From positions 5,818 through 52,443 of the forward strand of contig DEHM01000024.1 in assembly GCA_002351925.1 (NCBI GenBank): 46,626 nucleotides of DNA, in the 5' to 3' direction. The DNA is from Bacteroidales bacterium UBA2800 (GTDB taxonomy: Bacteria > Bacteroidota > Bacteroidia > Bacteroidales > Paludibacteraceae). The translations under genes and the position numbers were made by a program. The notes beneath the pieces were generated by a model. That model saw nothing but the letters and a program-made list of their open reading frames with translations. It was not told the origin of the DNA and made no database searches. Shown here piece after piece: positions 40,733-46,626 of this stretch; position 1 is the stretch's first letter; every line of letters begins with the position of its first letter.

Positions 40733-42148
40733 ATGGCTTATTCGTTTCGGGCATATTATCCGTATTACAAGCGCAACTTGAAGTTGGCGTTTCCGGTGAT
40801 GCTGACGCAGTTCGGCGCGGCGTTGGTAGGACTGGCTGACTCCATCATGGTGGGACATTACAGCACGGCGGACTTGGCCGCTGTCAGTTTCTCGAATGCG
40901 TTGTTCTTCACGGTGATGGTGTTTGCGATGGGAGCGCTCATGGGTATCACACCGCTTGTGGGACACGTCCATGGACGACTGGAGAAACTGCTCCAACAAG
41001 GCACGACGGACGATGAGATTGCGCATAAGCACGAACAGATTACGTCTTATCTCATGAACGGCTTGGTGTTTACGGTTTTGATGAGTATGCTGTCGTTGGT
41101 ACTACTGGCGCCGTGTATCGGTTTTCTGGACGCGTTCGGACAAGAACCGGAAGTCGTTGTTTGTGCGCGACCGTATTATATCCTCATCGTGCTGTCTATC
41201 GTGCCGTTTCTGTTGTTCACGTTCAGCAAACAGTTTCTCGAAGGACTTGGCAATACGACAATTGCTATGCTTATCACGATCGGTTGTAACCTACTGAATA
41301 TCCTGCTGAACTGGGTGTTTATCTTCGGTCATTGCGGATTCTCGGCAATGGGTGCAGAAGGAGCAGGATGGGCGAGTCTTATCGCACGATGTCTGATGCC
41401 GGTTTGTTTCTTCGTGGCTATGCTCTGTAAAGCTGACTGGCGTAGATACATCACATCCATGCGTCGGTATCTGATTACGCGTCGCGAAGTGGAGCACCTG
41501 ATCAATATCGGCATGCCGATCGGTTTGCAGTCCTTTGCGGAAGCCTTCCTTTTCACGGCATCGTTTGTCATCATTGGTTGGATTAGTAAAGAATCTCTGG
41601 CGGCACACCATATCGCCAACCAAATGGCCGATTTGACGTTTATGTTGGCGCTGGGAATCGGTTCTGCCACTACTATCCGCGTCTCGCATCAGTTGGGTAA
41701 AGGCGACTTGCAAGCCGTGCGTATGGCGAGTCATGCATCGGTGCACCTGTGTCTACTGATGAACACGATCGGCGCGGCCATCATGATTTTCGGACGCAAT
41801 GTGATACCCTATATCTTCACGAGTGATCAGGAGGTGATCCCTATCGCTTCTACGCTGCTAATTATTGCCGGCACTTTCCAGTACGCGGACGGCCTACAAT
41901 GTATCGGCGCAGCCATGCTTCGTGGTATACAGGATGTACGTGTGCCGATGCGGATTGCGTTGTTTGCCTATATAGGCGTGGCGCTGCCATTGGGACTCGC
42001 ACTCACGTTCCCGATGGGGCTCGGAGCGAAAGGTATGTGGATAGCGTTCGTCATCGCCTTGGCTATTCCGGCTTTCCTCTACCATGTGCGGTTCCATCGA
42101 CAAATGAAAAAACTACGAAATAAGGATTTACAAGACTTTAACCTATGA
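40733..42148 (+). CDS. MATE-family multidrug/cation efflux transporter
   Basis: A 471-residue membrane protein of about twelve helices in two MatE halves. Signatures are KLAFPVMLTQFGAALVGLADSIMVGHYSTADLAAVSFSNALF in half one and GMPIGLQSFAEAFLFTASFVIIGWISKESLAAHHIANQMADLTFMLALGIGSATTIRVSHQLG in half two. It would export cationic compounds using a Na+ or H+ gradient. ATG 40733 follows the promoter closely. It overlaps the PfkB gene by 4 bp (ATGA). Confidence 0.93.
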   Translation: MAYSFRAYYPYYKRNLKLAFPVMLTQFGAALVGLADSIMVGHYSTADLAAVSFSNALFFTVMVFAMGALMGITPLVGHVHGRLEKLLQQGTTDDEIAHKHEQITSYLMNGLVFTVLMSMLSLVLLAPCIGFLDAFGQEPEVVVCARPYYILIVLSIVPFLLFTFSKQFLEGLGNTTIAMLITIGCNLLNILLNWVFIFGHCGFSAMGAEGAGWASLIARCLMPVCFFVAMLCKADWRRYITSMRRYLITRREVEHLINIGMPIGLQSFAEAFLFTASFVIIGWISKESLAAHHIANQMADLTFMLALGIGSATTIRVSHQLGKGDLQAVRMASHASVHLCLLMNTIGAAIMIFGRNVIPYIFTSDQEVIPIASTLLIIAGTFQYADGLQCIGAAMLRGIQDVRVPMRIALFAYIGVALPLGLALTFPMGLGAKGMWIAFVIALAIPAFLYHVRFHRQMKKLRNKDLQDFNL

Positions 42149-43029
42149 GACGCGTAATAGGAATAGGGGAAACGGTGCTGGACATCTTGTTCAAGAACGA
42201 CCAGCCGCAAAAAGCCGTACCGGGAGGTTCGACGTTCAACAGTATTGTGTCGCTCGGACGTGCCGGTGTGCCATGTGCCATGATTACCCAGACGGGAAGT
42301 GACCATATAGGAGATATGATCTGCGACTTCTTGCGTAAGAACGGCGTGTCGGACGAGTTCGTTTGCCGACATCCGAACACCAAGTCGCACATTACGCTGG
42401 CCTTCCTGAACGAACATAACGACGCGCAGTATGAGTTCTACAAGGACCATGCGACGGATTTGCTGGACATCCAACTGCCGCAGATCACGGCCGACGACAT
42501 CGTTCTTTTCGGTTCATTCTTTGCCATCAATCCTGTGATTCGTCCTGTGGTGAGCCGATTGCTGCGCGAAGCGCACGAAGCCGGAGCATGGCTCTATTAC
42601 GACGTCAATTTCCGTAAGAATCACATCGCCGATTTGCCGGATGTGATGCCAAATATCGAGGAGAACATGCGGATGGCGAATGTGGTACGCGGTTCGATGG
42701 AGGACTTCGACTATCTGTTTGGTCTGCAGGACGCGGACGCTATCTACGAGCGAGTGAGTAGGTATTGCCGGACGCTTATTCTGACAGATGGCGCACGGGC
42801 CATCCGCGTCTATGAAAGCGACAAAGTGACAATGTACAAAGTACAAAGGATTGAAACTATCAGTACGGTTGGCGCCGGAGATAATTTCAACGCCGGCTAT
42901 ATCTATGCCAAACGGCAAGGTATTGCTGACCATGCGGCACGTATCGCCATGGCGCAACGCTGGAGTCAGGATGTGTGTCAACAGATAGGTAATAACATCA
43001 GCGATGAGTTGGTCGCGCAACTGAGATAA
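42145..43029 (+). CDS. PfkB-family carbohydrate kinase
   Basis: A 294-residue ribokinase-fold sugar kinase. MRRVIGIGETVLDILFKNDQPQKAVPGGSTFNSIVSLGRAG is the N-terminal substrate region, and STVGAGDNFNAGY (about 240-252) holds the catalytic Asp246. Probably a fructokinase-like enzyme; substrate not assignable. Coupled to the MATE gene by ATGA. Codons for residues about 226-235 (DKVTMYKVQR) lie on a short 7/8-bp repeat. Confidence 0.88.
   Translation: MRRVIGIGETVLDILFKNDQPQKAVPGGSTFNSIVSLGRAGVPCAMITQTGSDHIGDMICDFLRKNGVSDEFVCRHPNTKSHITLAFLNEHNDAQYEFYKDHATDLLDIQLPQITADDIVLFGSFFAINPVIRPVVSRLLREAHEAGAWLYYDVNFRKNHIADLPDVMPNIEENMRMANVVRGSMEDFDYLFGLQDADAIYERVSRYCRTLILTDGARAIRVYESDKVTMYKVQRIETISTVGAGDNFNAGYIYAKRQGIADHAARIAMAQRWSQDVCQQIGNNISDELVAQLR
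42820..42848 (+). repeat. Short 7/8-bp repeat inside the PfkB kinase gene
   Basis: ACAA-containing words recur at 42821, 42829, 42836 and 42843 (spacing 8, 7, 7), with GTACAAA twice exactly. Weaker than the other arrays. Confidence 0.55.
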
Positions 43030-43033
43030 GAGC

Positions 43034-44293
43034 ATGACGATTATTTTTGACTTAGACGGAACGCTGCTCAATACGATTGACGACTTGGGCTATGCGTGCA
43101 ACTATGCGCTGGAACAGACCGACTTTCCGACACACAGGATAGAAGAGTATCCTCGGATGGTGGGCAACGGCATCAATAACCTGATTCGTCGTGCTTTGCC
43201 GGAAACGGAGCGTACGGAGGAGAATGTGCTGCGCGTACGTGCACAATTCGTTCCCTATTATAATATACACAATTGCGACTACACGCGTCCGTATGAGGGT
43301 GTTCCGGAATTGTTGGCGACGCTCAAGGCACAAGGACACCATCTGTCGGTTGCCAGCAATAAGTACCAAGCTGCGACGGAGAAGATTGTGGAACACTTCT
43401 TCCCGGGTGTGTTTGATGTGATACTGGGTGAACGCGAAGGTGTAGAACGCAAGCCTAATCCGCAAATCGTTTTTGACATTCTGGAAAGAGTACAGAATAC
43501 AGAACACAGAGTACAGACCGAATTACTTTACGTAGGTGACAGTTTGGTAGATAGAGATACAGCGAAGGATGCGAACGTGCCGTTTGTTGCGTGCTCATGG
43601 GGCTTCGTGAGCCGAGAGGCGTTGGCTGAAAATGGAGTGGGAAGGATAGTGGATAAGCCGGAAGAGTTGCTTTTGGATGTGTATCTGCAGCAAGAAATAC
43701 TGCCGCAGTATGATGCGTTTGATGGCGGGCACAAGCGTGATCATGCGGAGACAGTCATTCGGGAGAGTCTGAAACTGGCACGAGCGTATAAGGCGGATGA
43801 GACGATGGCTTATGTGATTGCTGCGTATCATGATTTGGGGCTGAGATTTGACAGGGAGAGACACCATATTCATTCGGGCGAGCTGCTGATGGCTGACGAA
43901 AAGCTGCGGCAATGGTTCACGGAAGAGCAGTTGCTGACGATGCGTGACGCCGTAGAAGATCATCGGGCGAGTGGGAAGAATCCGCCGCGAACGATTTATG
44001 GAGCGATTGTGGCGGAAGCCGATAGGCAGATTGACCCGCTAACGGTAGTGCATCGGACGATGGCGTATAGCCGGAAACTGTATCCCAATGGCGATTTTGA
44101 GACCTTGTACCAACGTAGTCTGGAGCACTTGCATGAGAAATACGCCGAAGGCGGTTATTTGAAACTCTGGCTCAACAGCGAACGAAACGTGCAAGGACTT
44201 AAGGAATTGCGAGCAATAATCGGGGATGAGGCGCAACTTCGGGCATTGTGCAAGGTGTGGTTCGAAAGAGGCTCTTTAGATGCTTTACGGTAG
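43034..44293 (+). CDS. HAD phosphatase fused to an HD domain
   Basis: A 419-residue two-domain protein. Residues 1-215 are a phosphoglycolate-phosphatase-type HAD: FDLDGT with Asp6/Asp8, the cap domain, ASNK around 107-110, RKPNP with Lys140 and GDSLVDRD with Asp169. Residues about 225-419 look like an HD metal-dependent phosphohydrolase: HKRDH (233-237), the HD pair His266-Asp267, His278/His280, His310 and Asp330. The first domain may remove phosphate from small phosphate esters; the partner activity is unknown. Residues 153-163 are encoded by a 7-bp array. The stop lies in the first unit of an 11-bp array. Confidence 0.85.
   Translation: MTIIFDLDGTLLNTIDDLGYACNYALEQTDFPTHRIEEYPRMVGNGINNLIRRALPETERTEENVLRVRAQFVPYYNIHNCDYTRPYEGVPELLATLKAQGHHLSVASNKYQAATEKIVEHFFPGVFDVILGEREGVERKPNPQIVFDILERVQNTEHRVQTELLYVGDSLVDRDTAKDANVPFVACSWGFVSREALAENGVGRIVDKPEELLLDVYLQQEILPQYDAFDGGHKRDHAETVIRESLKLARAYKADETMAYVIAAYHDLGLRFDRERHHIHSGELLMADEKLRQWFTEEQLLTMRDAVEDHRASGKNPPRTIYGAIVAEADRQIDPLTVVHRTMAYSRKLYPNGDFETLYQRSLEHLHEKYAEGGYLKLWLNSERNVQGLKELRAIIGDEAQLRALCKVWFERGSLDALR
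43487..43521 (+). repeat. 7-bp tandem array inside the HAD-HD gene
   Basis: Four gapless heptamers of the form AGARYAC, then a diverged AGACCGA. They encode residues between the HAD lysine motif and GDS. Three added units equal 21 bp, keeping the frame. Confidence 0.85.
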
Positions 44294-44345
44294 CCTTACC
44301 TTAGCCTTGACTGTCGGTTGACCGTCGGTTGACCGTCGGTATTCG
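44291..44345 (+). repeat. Five 11-bp units beginning at a stop codon
   Basis: Two units of TAGCCTTRMCT followed by three starting GTCGGT (GTCGGTTGACC twice exactly). The array starts exactly at the TAG stop (44291-44293) of the HAD-HD gene. It shares the 11-bp unit length with the arrays at 17586 and 26653. Confidence 0.85.
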
Positions 44346-44421
44346 GCGCATGAAAAGGTGATGTGGGGCGAAAAAATTGAGATGCAGAAAAGGAGATGCA
44401 ATTGTTGAGGAAAATAGTTTT

Positions 44422-44489
44422 ATGAAGAAGATACTTTTATGAAGAAGATACTTTTATGAAGAAGATACTTTTATGAAGAAGATACTTTT
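44422..44489 (+). repeat. Four exact 17-bp copies of the phosphatase start region, with three upstream mini-ORFs
   Basis: ATGAAGAAGATACTTTT is repeated four times without a gap; copy 4 holds the real start (44473). Each of the first three ATGs reads M-K-K-I-L-L and stops at a TGA that overlaps the next ATG as ATGA. This chains three six-codon upstream ORFs into the gene. Because 17 is not a multiple of 3 and each mini-ORF terminates, gain or loss of a copy would not alter the main frame. Confidence 0.95.
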
Positions 44490-44958
44490 TATCTGTCACG
44501 GCAATATTTGTCGGTCGCCGATGGCGGAGTTTATCATGAAGAAGCTGGTGGCAGACGCCGGCAGAGCAGAGGAGTTTGAGATTGCCTCGGCTGCGGTGTC
44601 GATGGAGGAGATAGGCAATGATATCTATCCTCCGGCCAAGCGGATGTTGGCTGCGCAGAATGTGCCGTTTGCGCATCGTGCGGCGCGGCAGATGACGCGT
44701 GCCGACTATGCGTACTACGACTATATCGTCTGCATGGATCAGAGTAATCTCCGTTGGCTGCGTTATATTATTCCCACCGATCCGGAGCAGAAGGTATCGC
44801 TTATGATGGCTTGGGCTAAGGGGGAACAGGTTACGGGTAACGGGTTACGGGAAACAGATCATGTGCGCGACGTGGCTGATCCTTGGTACACCGGGGATTT
44901 TACGCAGGCGTATGAGGATATCCTGGAAGGTTGTCAAGGCATGTTAAAACAACTGTAA
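44473..44958 (+). CDS. Low-molecular-weight protein-tyrosine-phosphatase-like enzyme
   Basis: A 161-residue cytoplasmic phosphatase. FICHGNICRSPMAE gives the CX5R loop with nucleophile Cys8 and Arg14. DVADPWYTGDF carries the general acid, around Asp136. Such enzymes often control capsule export kinases (Wzb type), but no kinase is near. Residues about 118-130 (GEQVTGNGLRETD) come from a 7-bp array absent from the usual family length. The start follows three chained mini-ORFs. No TAnnTTTG element is visible in the 179-bp gap upstream, so transcription probably comes from the HAD-HD gene. It overlaps umuC as TAATG. Confidence 0.92.
   Translation: MKKILFICHGNICRSPMAEFIMKKLVADAGRAEEFEIASAAVSMEEIGNDIYPPAKRMLAAQNVPFAHRAARQMTRADYAYYDYIVCMDQSNLRWLRYIIPTDPEQKVSLMMAWAKGEQVTGNGLRETDHVRDVADPWYTGDFTQAYEDILEGCQGMLKQL
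44829..44856 (+). repeat. 7-bp tandem array inside the phosphatase gene
   Basis: Three heptamers of the form GGTWACG, then GGAAACA, gapless. The word GGTTACG is the same as in the array at 2598-2639, 42 kb away. Three added units equal 21 bp, or seven residues, in frame. Confidence 0.88.
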
Positions 44959-46208
44959 TGTATATTCATCTGGATTGCAATAATTTCTTTGTGAGTTGCG
45001 AGTTGGTGTCGCGGCCGGAGTTGCGTGGTAGTGCGGTGGTGGTGGCGAATGACAACGGCAACAACGGAGGTATCATCCTGGCGCTCAACCAGGAAGCAAA
45101 AGCAGTGGGGCTGAAGCGTGGCAATCCGCTATTTCAGGTGAGTCGGTTGATAGAACAGCAACATGTGACGGTGATAGATGTGCATCATCAGTTGTACCAC
45201 GACATCTCGCATCGAATCATGGAGGAAGTGAAGCAGACAGAGATGGTGTTGGATTTCGTGCAATACAGCGTGGATGAGTTTTTCGGCACGATGCCGGATG
45301 ATGACCCTCAGCGTCTGCGCGGATATCTGCAGCAACTCAAGAACCTGATATTGGAGAAAACGGGCATTCCCGTCAGTTGCGGGGCGGGTTTGAGTTACAC
45401 GTTAGCGAAGACGGCGACATGGTTTGCGAAGCACTATCCGGCGTACGAGGGTATCTGCGTGATGGCGGCGGATAAACGTGAGCTGGCGTTAGCGAAAGTG
45501 CCGATTGCGGATGTATGGGGAATAGGCCGGCGGAGCATCAAGAAACTGGGGCTGGAAGGCATCCAAACGGCACTGGACTACACACGTAAGAGTGAGGCGT
45601 GGGTGCGTAGGTTGTTTAACGTGACAGGTGTGCGTACATGGAAAGAACTACGCGGCGAACCGGCCATCACGCTTGCCAGCCGCGAGCGGCAGAAGAGTAT
45701 CATGTACAGCCGCACGTTTGCGCATATGACCGATAGCAAGGCGGTGCTGCTGAAAGAATTGAGTAACTACGCGACAGCGGCTACAAGACGTCTGCGCGAA
45801 CAGGGTTCGCTGTGCGGGGCTGTGACTGTCTTTTTAGCTACCAACCGTCATCGTGCCGATTTGGCGCAATACGATGCGGAGGACACGGTCAAACTGACGA
45901 CTGCTACGGATGACACGCGTGTGGTAATGCAGGCTGTCAGCGCACTATTGGAGCATATCTATCAGCCTCATTATCAATACAAACAGGCGGGAGTGATCTT
46001 GAGTCAGCTGCAGAGCAATAGCGGCATGCAACTGGATTTATTTGCTACTGAGCAGGCAGAAGACCGGACGCGTCAGAAGCGGCTGATGCAGACGATAGAC
46101 AGCATCAACGAACGCTTTGGAAAAAACCAGATTCATTTTGCGGTGCAAGGCACGGATAATGAGACGGAAGATGACCCGGCCGGGTTTATGCGCCCGCATA
46201 ATGTTTAA
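44958..46208 (+). CDS. umuC: Y-family DNA polymerase, UmuC-type
   Basis: A 416-residue translesion polymerase. The catalytic acidic residues are Asp6 (HLDCNNF) and Asp106-Glu107 (QYSVDEFF). WGIGRRSIKKLGLEGI is the helix-hairpin-helix thumb, the little finger follows, QLDLF (358-362) is a beta-clamp binding motif, and LMQTIDSINERFGKNQIHFA is the DUF4113-type end of UmuC. ATG overlaps the phosphatase TAA by one base. No umuD gene lies beside it in this window, which is unusual for the UmuC class. The C-terminus (AGFMRPHNV) looks shorter than usual. Confidence 0.92.
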   Translation: MYIHLDCNNFFVSCELVSRPELRGSAVVVANDNGNNGGIILALNQEAKAVGLKRGNPLFQVSRLIEQQHVTVIDVHHQLYHDISHRIMEEVKQTEMVLDFVQYSVDEFFGTMPDDDPQRLRGYLQQLKNLILEKTGIPVSCGAGLSYTLAKTATWFAKHYPAYEGICVMAADKRELALAKVPIADVWGIGRRSIKKLGLEGIQTALDYTRKSEAWVRRLFNVTGVRTWKELRGEPAITLASRERQKSIMYSRTFAHMTDSKAVLLKELSNYATAATRRLREQGSLCGAVTVFLATNRHRADLAQYDAEDTVKLTTATDDTRVVMQAVSALLEHIYQPHYQYKQAGVILSQLQSNSGMQLDLFATEQAEDRTRQKRLMQTIDSINERFGKNQIHFAVQGTDNETEDDPAGFMRPHNV

Positions 46209-46374
46209 AAACGCACGTTCAAGTTGCGTTGGTATACTTCACGCACATGTAGTTGCGCGCGCAAGAGAAGCGAAAATGGTCAGAAAGGGCATTTAGAGGC
46301 GATTTGAGCGCCTGTAGGATTTCTACCGAGGGGGTGTCGAAAATACTACAAAATGATGAAAAAATGAAAAAATA
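46209..46374. other. Intergenic region upstream of gyrA
   Basis: The gap between umuC and gyrA holds no convincing ORF. A small AGGCG/CGCCT stem with a 7-nt loop at about 46298-46314 may end umuC transcription. The remainder is unremarkable until the gyrA promoter. Confidence 0.4.
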
Positions 46375-46406
46375 TTTGCACGGTTCATTTTTTTTTTGTA
46401 ATTTTG
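46375..46406 (+). promoter_or_regulatory. Promoter of gyrA
   Basis: TTTG 46375-46378, a 20-bp spacer and TAATTTTG 46399-46406. The leader to ATG 46448 is about 35 nt, AT-rich. Confidence 0.8.
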
Positions 46407-46447
46407 CGCGATTTTTTGGAAGAATTATATAATAAATTATATACAAC

Positions 46448-46626
46448 ATGGAAGAAAACAACGAGATTATCAAGAATGATCACATTATTCCCGTGAAGAT
46501 TGACGAGGAAATGAAGTCCTCGTATATCGACTACTCGATGAGTGTGATTGTGAGCCGTGCGCTGCCTGATGTGCGCGACGGTTTCAAGCCTGTTCACCGC
46601 CGTGTGCTGTTCGGAATGAATGAACT
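46448..46626 (+). CDS. gyrA: DNA gyrase subunit A (5' part, cut by window end)
   Basis: Fifty-nine complete codons are present. SSYIDYSMSVIVSRALPDVRDGFKPVHRRVLFGM is the highly conserved start of the type IIA topoisomerase breakage-reunion domain, in the region just before the quinolone-resistance segment. The catalytic Tyr lies beyond the window. ParC shares this pattern, but the SYxDYxMSVIVxRALPDVRDGLKPVHRR form is more typical of GyrA. It has its own promoter. Confidence 0.9.
   Translation, partial: MEENNEIIKNDHIIPVKIDEEMKSSYIDYSMSVIVSRALPDVRDGFKPVHRRVLFGMNE

Noticed and set aside
44422..44472. Extended N-terminus of the phosphatase from the first 17-bp copy
   Set aside because: The copy-1 frame is in phase with the real start but meets TGA after six codons, so no fusion protein is possible.
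46219..46597. Minus-strand ORFs upstream of gyrA
   Set aside because: They overlap the gyrA promoter and start, with no motif or plausible start region.

Overview
The window looks like chromosome from a member of the Bacteroidales (Bacteroidetes). The promoters have the Bacteroidetes form TTTG, about 20 bp, TAnnTTTG. Start codons mostly lack Shine-Dalgarno sequences, and genes abut or overlap as ATGA or TAATG. The gene content fits: coaX, porin-like OMP, TPR protein and lptC in a row; DUF5103, GSCFA and PepSY-like proteins; an AddAB pair; and a membrane pyrophosphatase. No insertion sequence, CRISPR array or rRNA is visible. The left edge (1-300) has a phage-like flavour, with a strong AAGGAGG ribosome site before a small lipoprotein.

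Layout. 487-7459 (+): small membrane protein, acyl-CoA synthetase, coaX, OMP, TPR protein, lptC, fabG, closed by a terminator. 7510-10883 (-): two secreted GH13 alpha-amylases. 11016-11088 (-): tRNA-Thr(CGU). 11189-12442 (+): DUF5103 protein. 12423-16823 (-): the lysS-gpsA-pgi-PepSY operon. 17013-17366 (+): a small winged-helix protein, followed by 609 bp of non-coding DNA filled with periodic repeats. 17976-23821 (+): membrane protein, ffh, His-rich membrane protein, folD, prfA, rsmE, PAP2 phosphatase. 23742-24122 (-): small secreted protein. 24147-26187 (+): FtsX-type permease and GSCFA protein. 26212-28848 (-): valS. 28999-35863 (+): addA, addB, HPr-kinase-like protein. 35787-37091 (-): mtaB. 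37224-39431 (+): hppA. 39508-40629 (-): DegT aminotransferase. 40733-46208 (+): MATE, PfkB kinase, HAD-HD fusion, LMW phosphatase, umuC. 46448-end (+): gyrA 5' part.

Most genes are housekeeping: translation (lysS, valS, prfA, rsmE, mtaB, tRNA-Thr), protein targeting (ffh), envelope (lptC, OMP, permease), lipid and cofactor metabolism (fabG, fadD-like, gpsA, coaX, folD) and DNA repair (addAB, umuC).

The unusual content lies between and inside the genes. (1) Degenerate short tandem arrays with 7- or 8-bp units fill many stop-to-start junctions and carry the stop and start codons themselves. The same words recur at distant sites. Similar units, plus an exact 11-bp unit, are inserted in frame inside valS and several enzymes. 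(2) Downstream of a winged-helix protein that ends in an SSB-like DIPF tip lie four 21-bp units with a conserved purine/pyrimidine phase, an AT-rich stretch, and fifteen gapless 11-bp units whose only invariant is a CG step. (3) Four exact 17-bp copies of a start region give the LMW phosphatase gene three tandem six-codon upstream ORFs (MKKILL) chained by ATGA overlaps. These three are the best candidates for undescribed biology. Their functions are inference.
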